Positions 1 to 6,426 of a stretch of 6,816 nucleotides of DNA are shown piece after piece. This DNA comes from Candidatus Omnitrophota bacterium (lineage in GTDB: Bacteria; Omnitrophota; Gorgyraeia; Zapsychrales; Zapsychraceae). The stretch covers positions 1 through 6,816 of the forward strand of contig JAGYNW010000107.1 of assembly GCA_018399915.1 (NCBI GenBank). Reading direction: 5' to 3'. The notes below the pieces were generated by a model, which saw only the letters and a list, made by a program, of their open reading frames with translations, ran no database searches and had not been told where the DNA came from. Numbering within the stretch: position 1 is the stretch's first letter; each line of letters opens with the position of its first letter. The translations under genes were made by a program, and so were the position numbers.

Positions 1-943
1 AAATGTTTATTCTCCAGAAAGAGAAAAAGAGATCCTGAAACGATTGCGCGCTTTAAACAAAGGGCCTATTTCAGAGGATGCTTTGCGAGCCATTTATCGG
101 GAAATTATGTCAAGCTCGCTTGAATTAGAGCATTTCCCTTCCGTGGCCTATTTTGGCACGGAAGGCTCCTTTACCCTCATGGCAGCCAAAGAAAGATTTG
201 GCGATAGTGTGAGTTACACTCCTTGTAGTAGTATTTGGGAAGTTTTTCGCAAAGTGGAAAAAGAAGAATGTGGTTATGGTGTCGTGCCTGTTGAGAATTC
301 TATAGAGGGAGCTGTCACACATACCTTTGATCTTCTGGTTGATTCGGATTTAAAAATATGCTCTCAAGTTTTGCTTAAAATATCTCATAATCTTCTTTCT
401 AATGCCAGGATGAATGACATAAAGCATATATATTCTAATCCTAATGCTTTGGGTCAATGCCGCAATTGGCTAGCTAATAATTTGCCGGGTGCATCGGAGA
501 TATTAGTGCCGTCAACGACCCAAGCGGCGCAAATGGCATCTAAAGATAAGAAATCCGCGGCGATTGCTTCTAGTTTGGCGGCACAGGTCTATAATATTAA
601 GATTCTTAAGAAAAATATTCAAGATATAGAACACAACACGACGCGCTTTTTTGTGATCGGGAATCAAGATGTGCCTCCTACAGGAAAAGACAGGACTTCA
701 ATTTTATTCTCTATTAAAGATAAGGTCGGGGCATTACATGATATGTTAGTCCCATTTAAAAAGAATAAAATCAATCTAACCAAGATCGAATCACGACCTT
801 CTAAAAAAAAGGCATGGGATTATTACTTTTTTGTTGATTTTGAAGGGCATCGCTTGGATACGAATGTTCAAAAAGCTCTTGGACAACTGGAAGACATGTG
901 TAAGTTTTTAAAAATCGTAGGATCTTATCCAATAGTCGAATGA
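1..943 (+). CDS. pheA: Bifunctional chorismate mutase / prephenate dehydratase (P-protein), 5'-truncated by the window
   Basis: Converts chorismate to prephenate and prephenate to phenylpyruvate in the cytoplasm, the committed phenylalanine branch. The frame is open from base 2 (first whole codon), so the gene begins upstream; 313 residues are visible, and a full P-protein is usually about 350-390. The first ~43 visible residues are the end of an AroQ chorismate mutase domain, with a YSPERE segment and LNKGPIS followed by the IMSSSLELE helix. The dehydratase domain follows. Counting residue 1 at the TTG at base 44, it has VAYFGTEGSF (34-43), GVVPVENSIEG (79-89) and the catalytic-type motif NTTRFFVIG (198-206). 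A C-terminal ACT domain starts at about residue 217 and keeps GALH (229-232) and ESRP (249-252), the Phe-binding signature, so feedback inhibition by Phe is expected. The stop codon overlaps the next start by 4 bases (ATGA). The TTG at 44 is not the true start, because family similarity continues upstream of it. Confidence 0.96.
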   Translation, partial: NVYSPEREKEILKRLRALNKGPISEDALRAIYREIMSSSLELEHFPSVAYFGTEGSFTLMAAKERFGDSVSYTPCSSIWEVFRKVEKEECGYGVVPVENSIEGAVTHTFDLLVDSDLKICSQVLLKISHNLLSNARMNDIKHIYSNPNALGQCRNWLANNLPGASEILVPSTTQAAQMASKDKKSAAIASSLAAQVYNIKILKKNIQDIEHNTTRFFVIGNQDVPPTGKDRTSILFSIKDKVGALHDMLVPFKKNKINLTKIESRPSKKKAWDYYFFVDFEGHRLDTNVQKALGQLEDMCKFLKIVGSYPIVE

Positions 944-2028
944 AATGTGTTGCTAAAAAATCTATCCTTAAAGTCAAGCCCTATGTGCCCGGTAAACCCA
1001 TAGAAGAGGTGAAAAGAGAAATGGGAATACGCAAGGTAATCAAGCTTGCTTCGAATGAAAATCCTTATAGCCCCTCCCCAAAGGTGATTAAAGCTATACG
1101 CAATGCTTCTGTGAATATCAATCGATATCCTGATAGTGGGTGTTTTTATTTGAGAAATAAACTGGCCAATCGGCTGAAAGTGAGTAAAGATTTTTTGATT
1201 TTTGGAAACGGCTCCGATGAGATTATTTCTTTGGCCACAAAGGTGTTTTTAAGTGATAAGGAGGAGGTTGTTCTGGCAAAGCCTTCCTTCCTTATGTATG
1301 ATATTTTTTCAAATATTTCAGGAGCATTTATTAAAGCGGTCCCATTAAAAAAAGATTTAAGCTATGATCTTAATGCCATGGCAAAGGCGATTACCGTTAG
1401 AACCAAGATTATTTTCTTGGGAAATCCTGATAATCCTTCCGGAAAATTTTTTACTCAAAAACAGTTGGAAGATTTTTTGAAGAAGGTTCCTAAGAATGTT
1501 TTGGTTTTTATTGACGAAGCTTATTATGAATTTGTTAATTCCAAGGATTATGTGGATTCGGTTGGGCTCCTTAAGAAGCATAAAAACATTATTGTGAGCC
1601 GCACGTTTTCTAAGATGTATGGGTTGGCCGGTTTACGCATCGGCTATGGAATAGGACACAAAGAAATTATTGATTTGCTGAATAGGGCCAGAGACCCATT
1701 TAATGTAAATTCTTTGGCTCAAGCTGCTGCTGTCGCCGCGCTTAGTGATCAGCCCTATTATCGCAAGATTGCCAAGGAAATGAATGCTCAAAAGACAATT
1801 ATTCAGAAGAAATTGAATGAATTAGGCCTGGACCATAAAGAAAGCTGTACAAATTTTATTTTAATTGATTTGAAAAAAGATGCGGCTAAAGTAACAGACA
1901 GACTGATGCAAAAAGGAATTATTGTCCGCAATATGAATTTTTGCGGTTGGCATACCTGCATTCGTATTAGCATTGGACAAAAAGAAGAGAATCAGAAGTT
2001 TTTAAACGCATTGGAGGGGGTTTTATGA
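940..2028 (+). CDS. hisC: HisC-family PLP aminotransferase, probably acting on aromatic keto acids here
   Basis: Fold-type I, class I/II aminotransferase of the histidinol-phosphate aminotransferase family; 362 residues, a normal full length. Visible landmarks are LASNENPY near the N-terminus (36-43), the YPD segment (63-65), GNGSDE (89-94), GNPDNPSG (161-168), IDEAYYEF (191-198, with cofactor-binding Asp192 and a Tyr) and SRTFSKMYGLAGLR (220-233). Lys225 is the expected PLP Schiff-base lysine and Arg233 the carboxylate/phosphate-side arginine. RDPFNVN (251-257) and CIRISIG (340-346) complete the pattern. It lies between pheA and aroF, overlapping each by 4 bases, with no histidine genes in view. 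I infer that its main or additional job is transamination of phenylpyruvate and 4-hydroxyphenylpyruvate (or prephenate); HisC paralogues with this activity are known. Histidinol-phosphate activity cannot be excluded by sequence. No strong Shine-Dalgarno lies at the usual distance (AGGA at 919-922 is 17 bases off), so it probably depends on coupling to pheA translation. Confidence 0.9.
   Translation: MKCVAKKSILKVKPYVPGKPIEEVKREMGIRKVIKLASNENPYSPSPKVIKAIRNASVNINRYPDSGCFYLRNKLANRLKVSKDFLIFGNGSDEIISLATKVFLSDKEEVVLAKPSFLMYDIFSNISGAFIKAVPLKKDLSYDLNAMAKAITVRTKIIFLGNPDNPSGKFFTQKQLEDFLKKVPKNVLVFIDEAYYEFVNSKDYVDSVGLLKKHKNIIVSRTFSKMYGLAGLRIGYGIGHKEIIDLLNRARDPFNVNSLAQAAAVAALSDQPYYRKIAKEMNAQKTIIQKKLNELGLDHKESCTNFILIDLKKDAAKVTDRLMQKGIIVRNMNFCGWHTCIRISIGQKEENQKFLNALEGVL
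2013..2020 (+). promoter_or_regulatory. Strong ribosome-binding site of aroF
   Basis: A GGAGGGGG run inside the last codons of the aminotransferase gene. GGAGG ends 7 bases before the ATG at 2025. It is the best Shine-Dalgarno match at any gene start in the window and supports the ATG at 2025 as the true aroF start. Confidence 0.75.
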
Positions 2029-3041
2029 TTGTTGTACTTAGAGCCGATGCAAGTCAGCAACAGATAGATCATATTGTTGATAAAGCGAAAGAATTAGGAT
2101 TAAAGGCGCATATTTCCAAGGGCGAGGAAAGAACGATTATTGGTTTTATCGGACCGGAAGATGTTGTCCGAAAGACTCCGCTTGAAATATTTCCAGGAGT
2201 TGAGACGGTCATTCCGGTCTTGGCTCCGTACAAATTAGTTTCCAGGGAATTTCAGAGACAAAGTTCAGTCGTGTCTATAAAGGAGGGTGTTTCCTTCGGG
2301 GGCAAGAAAATTATGGTTATGGCTGGTCCATGCTCAATAGAATCTTATGAAGGGTTGCGTAAAATTGCTGCTGAGGTTAAAAAAGCAGGCGCGACGATCT
2401 TAAGAGGAGGAGCTTTTAAGCCAAGAACATCTCCTTACGATTTTCAAGGATTGGAAGAAGAAGGGTTGAAGTATCTATCCGAAGTGGGAAAAGAATTTGG
2501 ATTGACGACGATATCAGAAGTTATGGATTATAAGGATCTGGATTTAGTTAGTAAATATGTCGACATATTACAGATAGGCGCTCGCAATATGCAGAATTTT
2601 TCTTTGCTCAAAGAAATTGGAAAGATGAAAAAGCCTGTAATGCTAAAACGCGGAATGAGCGCGACGATAAAGGAATGGTTAATGTCAGCTGAGTATATTT
2701 TATCAAATGGGAATTTTTCTGTAATATTATGTGAAAGAGGGATAAGAACTTTTGAAACAATGACGCGAAATACATTGGACATAAACGCTTTAATTGTTGC
2801 AAAAGAGGTATCTCATCTTCCCGTGGTTGTCGATCCAAGTCATGGGACAGGGCAATGGAAATGGGTATCAAAAGCAGCCAAAGCTGCAGTGGCGGCCGGC
2901 TGTGATGGACTTATGATAGAGGTTCACAATGAACCGGAAAATGCGTTTTCTGATGGGCCACAATCATTATTACCTGTTAAATTTGCGAAATTAATGGATG
3001 ATTTAAACCGAGTCGCGGAAGTCGTCTCTAGAGAGATGTGA
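2025..3041 (+). CDS. aroF: 3-deoxy-7-phosphoheptulonate (DAHP) synthase, type I-beta with N-terminal regulatory domain
   Basis: Condenses phosphoenolpyruvate and erythrose 4-phosphate to DAHP, the first step of the shikimate pathway, in the cytoplasm. At 338 residues it matches the length of the Thermotoga maritima enzyme. Residues 1 to about 70 look like the ferredoxin-like regulatory domain that mediates aromatic amino acid feedback in that enzyme. The rest is the TIM-barrel catalytic domain: MAGPCSIES (99-107), LRGGAFKPRTSPYDFQG (126-142), QIGARNMQN (183-191), KPVMLKRG (203-210), CERGIRTFE (236-244) and VDPSHGTG (269-276). By position the metal ligands recalled from the T. maritima enzyme (Cys102, His272, Glu298, Asp309) map to Cys103, His273, Glu299 and Asp310, all present, so the enzyme should be active. 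The start is an ATGA overlap with the preceding gene, backed by a strong ribosome-binding site. The symbol aroF is used in the generic sense; paralogue naming (aroG, aroH) varies by organism. Confidence 0.96.
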   Translation: MIVVLRADASQQQIDHIVDKAKELGLKAHISKGEERTIIGFIGPEDVVRKTPLEIFPGVETVIPVLAPYKLVSREFQRQSSVVSIKEGVSFGGKKIMVMAGPCSIESYEGLRKIAAEVKKAGATILRGGAFKPRTSPYDFQGLEEEGLKYLSEVGKEFGLTTISEVMDYKDLDLVSKYVDILQIGARNMQNFSLLKEIGKMKKPVMLKRGMSATIKEWLMSAEYILSNGNFSVILCERGIRTFETMTRNTLDINALIVAKEVSHLPVVVDPSHGTGQWKWVSKAAKAAVAAGCDGLMIEVHNEPENAFSDGPQSLLPVKFAKLMDDLNRVAEVVSREM

Positions 3042-3048
3042 TATTACT

Positions 3049-3900
3049 ATGATTATTAGGTCAAATATTTTTAAAAAGGTAACAATCGTTGGGGTAGGTT
3101 TAATTGGAGGGTCATTAGGTTTGGCTCTGAAGAAATATAAACTTACAAAGCAGGTCGTTGGTTTGTCTTATCGTCAATCCTCCTTAACACAAGCGTTAAA
3201 AAATAAAGCCATTGACGTTGGGCTTACGGATACAGAAAAAGCTATCCGTGGTTCGGATTTGGTTGTCCTGGCGACTCCCGTCAATACGATAATTCAATTA
3301 TTACCCAATATCAAAGGGTACCTGAAAAGGGGTTGTATTGTGACCGATGTTGGTAGTATAAAGGGCAAGATCGTTGAGGAGGCTGAAAAAGTATTGCCTT
3401 CCTTCGGCTTTTTCGTTGGGTCTCACCCCTTAGCCGGTTCAGAGAAAAAAGGGGCGATGTTTGCTGACCCCGATCTTTTTAAAGGATCTCAATGCATTAT
3501 GACGCCGACAGAAGCAACTAATCAGGTGGCTAAAGAAAAAGTCAAATATCTGTGGACTAAGATAGGAGCTAAGGTAACTTTTTTATCTGCGGAAAAGCAT
3601 GATATGGCTTTAGCCTATGTGAGCCATCTGCCGCATCTTCTAGCATATGGACTTATGGGAACGATGCCGGATGAGTTGCTTGAGTTTGGTTCTCAGGGAT
3701 TAAAGGATACGACTCGCATCGCATCATCAACACCACAAATGTGGACGGATATATTTATGGCAAATCCGAAAAAGGTAGTCAAGTCTTTAGATGAATTCGT
3801 CGAAGAACTTGGGATTTTTAGGAAAGCTATCATTGACCGAGATCAAAAAACCCTCACAAATCATTTTACAAAAGCCAAAGAAAAAAGAGATAAACTTTGA
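3049..3900 (+). CDS. tyrA: Prephenate (or arogenate) dehydrogenase, TyrA family, without ACT domain
   Basis: Oxidative decarboxylation of prephenate to 4-hydroxyphenylpyruvate (or arogenate to tyrosine). It has 283 residues. An N-terminal Rossmann fold carries GVGLIGGS (15-22). The nucleotide-ribose end of beta-2 reads GLSYRQSS (38-45) and lacks the acidic residue typical of NAD-specific members. The substrate side has TDVGSIKG (99-106), SHPLAGSE (125-132, catalytic-type His126), SHLPH (192-196) and DTTRIA (220-225, with Arg223). By spacing, Ser103, His126, His196 and Arg223 match the Aquifex residues Ser126, His147, His217 and Arg250 as I recall them. The final helical dimerisation region ends the protein, and there is no C-terminal ACT domain, so direct Tyr feedback through ACT is not expected. 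The gene starts 7 bases after aroF with only a weak, distant purine stretch (GAGAG near 3031-3035), so translation is probably coupled. Prephenate versus arogenate use is uncertain. Confidence 0.94.
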   Translation: MIIRSNIFKKVTIVGVGLIGGSLGLALKKYKLTKQVVGLSYRQSSLTQALKNKAIDVGLTDTEKAIRGSDLVVLATPVNTIIQLLPNIKGYLKRGCIVTDVGSIKGKIVEEAEKVLPSFGFFVGSHPLAGSEKKGAMFADPDLFKGSQCIMTPTEATNQVAKEKVKYLWTKIGAKVTFLSAEKHDMALAYVSHLPHLLAYGLMGTMPDELLEFGSQGLKDTTRIASSTPQMWTDIFMANPKKVVKSLDEFVEELGIFRKAIIDRDQKTLTNHFTKAKEKRDKL

Positions 3901-3969
3901 TCGAAGGTATCATCAGAGTTTATTTTATGTGGAGGGAATAGATAAATTAATTTCCTGGAAAGGTAGACT
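3901..3969 (+). other. tyrA-cmk intergenic gap
   Basis: This is the only gap above 7 bases in the window. It holds two purine-rich Shine-Dalgarno-like runs: GGAGGG at 3931-3936, which has no suitable start codon at proper spacing (the nearby ATG at 3926 reads only four codons to a stop), and GGAAAGG at 3957-3963, well placed for cmk. AGGGAA (3933-3938) can pair imperfectly (one G-U) with TTTCCT (3951-3956) as a weak 6-bp hairpin without a following T-run, so it is not a convincing terminator. Confidence 0.6.
3957..3963 (+). promoter_or_regulatory. Ribosome-binding site of cmk
   Basis: GGAAAGG ending 6 bases before the ATG at 3970. This supports that start, which also places the nucleotide-binding P-loop at the normal distance from the N-terminus. 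Confidence 0.6.
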
Positions 3970-4626
3970 ATGAAGATAATCACTATTGATGGTCCTGCTG
4001 GAGCGGGGAAGAGTACGATCGCGAGGTTATTAGCCCAAAAGCTGCAATTCGCTTTTCTGGATACAGGGGCTATGTATCGGGCATTAACCTATAAAGCGAT
4101 GCGAGAAGGAATTAACCTGGAGGATCCCGAAGCTTTAGTCGGTTTGGCAAAGGTAACCAAGGTTGACTTTATCAATAAGGACGGTCAATTAATCGTAATG
4201 CTGGACGGTAAAGACGTTAGTGAGGAAATTCGGACAACAGAAGTAACCAATAACACTTTTTATGTTGCAAGAGAGGCCGCCGTCAGAGAGATTCTTGTAG
4301 AATGGCAAAGACAGATAGGCGGCAAGCAGGATGTCGTTGCTGAGGGCAGAGATACAGGCACCGTAGTCTTCCCTTTAGCCCCTTTTAAGTTTTACCTTGA
4401 TGCCACGGTTGAAGAAAGAGCTCGAAGGAGGATAAAAGAGTTGCGGGACAAGGGAGTAGAAGTCGCAGAGGAAAAGCTTAAAGAAGAAATTATGGATAGA
4501 GATAATAAAGATTTAACCAGAGAAGTCGGACCCTTAAAGAAAGCAGATGATGCTATTGTTATTGATTCGACGGCCTTAAATATTGAAGCCGTGGTGGCCG
4601 AAATGTTAAGGCGTATTAAGATTTAA
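3970..4626 (+). CDS. cmk: Cytidylate kinase (CMP/dCMP kinase)
   Basis: Phosphorylates CMP and dCMP to the diphosphates using ATP, supplying CTP/dCTP pools and recycling CMP from RNA and lipid metabolism; cytoplasmic. It is 218 residues, typical of the bacterial short-form family (about 220). Visible are the P-loop GPAGAGKST (8-16), the substrate-binding LDTGAMYRA (30-38), the CMP-specific insert region (about 60-100), AEGRDTGTVVFP (124-135), where most relatives have Ile in place of the second Thr-flanking position (GRDIGT), the Arg-rich lid ERARRR (149-154) and RDNKDLTREVGPLKKADDA (177-195) near the C-terminus. All expected elements are present. In many bacteria cmk sits after aroA in aromatic operons, often followed by rpsA; here it follows tyrA directly and is followed by lepA after 5 bases. 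Confidence 0.97.
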   Translation: MKIITIDGPAGAGKSTIARLLAQKLQFAFLDTGAMYRALTYKAMREGINLEDPEALVGLAKVTKVDFINKDGQLIVMLDGKDVSEEIRTTEVTNNTFYVAREAAVREILVEWQRQIGGKQDVVAEGRDTGTVVFPLAPFKFYLDATVEERARRRIKELRDKGVEVAEEKLKEEIMDRDNKDLTREVGPLKKADDAIVIDSTALNIEAVVAEMLRRIKI

Positions 4627-4631
4627 ACATT

Positions 4632-6422
4632 ATGGATAAAACACTTATAAGAAACTTTTCGATCATTGCGCATATTGACCATGGAAAATCAACTTTAGCG
4701 GATCGCTTTTTGTTGCATGCCGGAGCCATTGATGAGCGGAAATTTCAAAATCAGCATCTTGATGATATGGATCTGGAGAGGGAAAGAGGCATTACGATCA
4801 AAGCCTCAGCAGTAAGGATTCAGTATAAGGCCAAAGATAAGAAAACGTATTTTTTTAATTTGATTGATACTCCCGGGCATGTAGATTTTAGTTATGAGGT
4901 AGAAAAATCCTTGCGTGCGTGTGAAGGCGCTTTATTGGTTATCGATGCTTCCCAGGGCGTCGAATCACAGACGGTTGCTAATTTTTATCTTGCTATTGAT
5001 AATAATCTTGAGATTCTTCCGGTTATTAATAAGATTGATATTGCCAATGTTGATATCGACCACGCGAAATTGGAATTGATGGAGGTGCTTAATTTCAATG
5101 AAGAAGATATCAAATTGGTATCAGCAAAGGAGGGCACCGGCGTTGAAGATTTGCTTGAGAAGATTGTTGCGTTCATTCCTGCGCCGGAAGGCAAAGATGA
5201 TTTGCCTCTGGAGGCCCTTATTTTTGATATGAAATATGATATATATAAAGGTATTATTATTTATATAAGAATAGTCAATGGTGTTATTTCTCCTGATATG
5301 CGTATAAAAATGATGCATATGGACAGAGAATATGATGTCGAAGAGATCGGCATATTTACCCCTGCAGCAAAAAAGGTTAAAAAGCTTACGGCCGGAGAAG
5401 TGGGATATATTACTTGTAATATTCATGAACCGAGATTAGTGCGAGTGGGGGATACGATTACAGACAAAGCCAATCCTGTTGTGAAACCTTTAGAAGGCTA
5501 TCGGCAACTCAATCCATTGGTTTTTTCTGGCGTTTATCCGGTCAACACAAAAGATTTTATGGCTTTAAGGGGAGCCATCGAGAAATTGCGGTTGAGTGAT
5601 CCAAGCTTAGTCTATGAGCCGGAAACCTCTCAATCTTTTGGTAATGGTTTTCGGTGTGGATTTTTGGGCCTATTACATATGGATATTGTTCAAGAAAGGT
5701 TGCAGCGAGAATATAATCTTAATTTGATTTTAACCACGCCTAATGTGCAGTTCCGAATCACGAAAAAGACAGGGGAAGTTTATGCGATCGAATGTCCAAC
5801 GGATCTGCCTGATAATTCACAGATTTCAAAAGTTGAGGAGCCGTATTTAACGGTTACGATTATGACCCCCGTTTCTTATATGGACAAGGTTATGGAGCTT
5901 GTTAAGAGTAAAAGAGGGATATTTGTTTCCAGTGAATATGTATCAGACAGGATGAAAATCCTTTTCGATGTGCCCCTAGCTGAAGTTGTTGTGGATTTTA
6001 ATGATATGATTAAGTCGTTAACCCAAGGATATGGATCGATTGATTTTAAATTTAAGGGTTTTTTGCCCGCTCAGATTTCTAAGCTGGATATTCTCATTAA
6101 TGGCAAACAGTGTGATGCTTTTTCTTGTTTAGTCCATAAGGACAATGCCTATAATAAAGGATTAAGTTTAGTGACCAAGTTAAAAGATTTGATTCCCTCT
6201 CAATTGTTTGAGGTTAAGATTCAAGCTCTTTGTGATGGAAGGATTATATCCAGCGCGAAAGTAAAGGCGGTAGGTAAGAATGTAACCGCTAAGTGTTATG
6301 GCGGAGATATCACCAGGAAAAGAAAATTATGGGAGAAACAAAAAGAAGGGAAAAAGCGGCTTAAGCAGATTGGGAATGTGGAAATCCCCCAAGAGGCTTT
6401 TATGGCTGCGTTAAGGATATAA
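4632..6422 (+). CDS. lepA: Elongation factor 4 (LepA), ribosome-associated translational GTPase
   Basis: A GTPase that binds the ribosome, is linked to back-translocation and 30S biogenesis, and can associate with the membrane. At 596 residues it is full length. G1 is AHIDHGKST (13-21), G2 lies in MDLERERGITIKA (46-58), G3 is DTPGHVDF (79-86, catalytic-type His83), G4 is NKID (133-136) and G5 is SAK (164-166). Domain II follows from about residue 190, then the EF-G-like domains III and V. The LepA-specific C-terminal domain is clear, with KCYGGDITRKRKLWEKQKEG (554-573) and VEIPQEAF near the end; this tail separates LepA from EF-G, TypA and EF-Tu. The usual domain II start of the IFDSWYDxYRG type reads IFDMKYDIYKG (197-207). 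The gene starts 5 bases after cmk. I see no Shine-Dalgarno at normal spacing (nearest AAGG at 4608-4611, 20 bases away), so coupling to cmk translation is likely. Confidence 0.98.
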   Translation: MDKTLIRNFSIIAHIDHGKSTLADRFLLHAGAIDERKFQNQHLDDMDLERERGITIKASAVRIQYKAKDKKTYFFNLIDTPGHVDFSYEVEKSLRACEGALLVIDASQGVESQTVANFYLAIDNNLEILPVINKIDIANVDIDHAKLELMEVLNFNEEDIKLVSAKEGTGVEDLLEKIVAFIPAPEGKDDLPLEALIFDMKYDIYKGIIIYIRIVNGVISPDMRIKMMHMDREYDVEEIGIFTPAAKKVKKLTAGEVGYITCNIHEPRLVRVGDTITDKANPVVKPLEGYRQLNPLVFSGVYPVNTKDFMALRGAIEKLRLSDPSLVYEPETSQSFGNGFRCGFLGLLHMDIVQERLQREYNLNLILTTPNVQFRITKKTGEVYAIECPTDLPDNSQISKVEEPYLTVTIMTPVSYMDKVMELVKSKRGIFVSSEYVSDRMKILFDVPLAEVVVDFNDMIKSLTQGYGSIDFKFKGFLPAQISKLDILINGKQCDAFSCLVHKDNAYNKGLSLVTKLKDLIPSQLFEVKIQALCDGRIISSAKVKAVGKNVTAKCYGGDITRKRKLWEKQKEGKKRLKQIGNVEIPQEAFMAALRI

Positions 6423-6426
6423 ACGG

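Noticed and set aside
44..46. TTG as the start codon of pheA
   Set aside because: Chorismate mutase-like sequence continues in frame upstream to the window edge, and there is no suitable ribosome-binding site that would decide for this codon.
125..322. Minus-strand open frame of 65 codons opposite pheA
   Set aside because: It lies wholly inside the conserved dehydratase domain, has no recognisable family features or ribosome-binding site, and is explained by the codon pattern of the real gene.
2528..2871. Two overlapping minus-strand open frames opposite aroF
   Set aside because: Both are antisense to the conserved TIM barrel, overlap each other, and show no protein-family signature.
3933..3956. 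Possible hairpin AGGGAA/TTTCCT as a terminator or regulator before cmk
   Set aside because: The stem is only 6 bp including a G-U pair, with a 12-base loop and no following T-run; it is too weak to call.
3791..3973. A + strand open frame of 60 codons crossing the end of tyrA into the gap
   Set aside because: It is a frame-shifted reading of the TyrA C-terminus with a low-complexity Lys-rich composition; its stop overlaps the cmk start, but there is no sign of selection or a known family.
5221..5275. Very AT-rich stretch in lepA resembling a promoter or curved DNA
   Set aside because: It encodes an Ile/Tyr/Lys-rich part of LepA domain II in frame; amino acid content explains the base composition.
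4985..5426. Minus-strand open frames opposite lepA
   Set aside because: They are antisense to the conserved G4/G5 region and domain II, with no ribosome-binding site and a Ser/Ile-rich composition expected from reversed AT-rich coding sequence.
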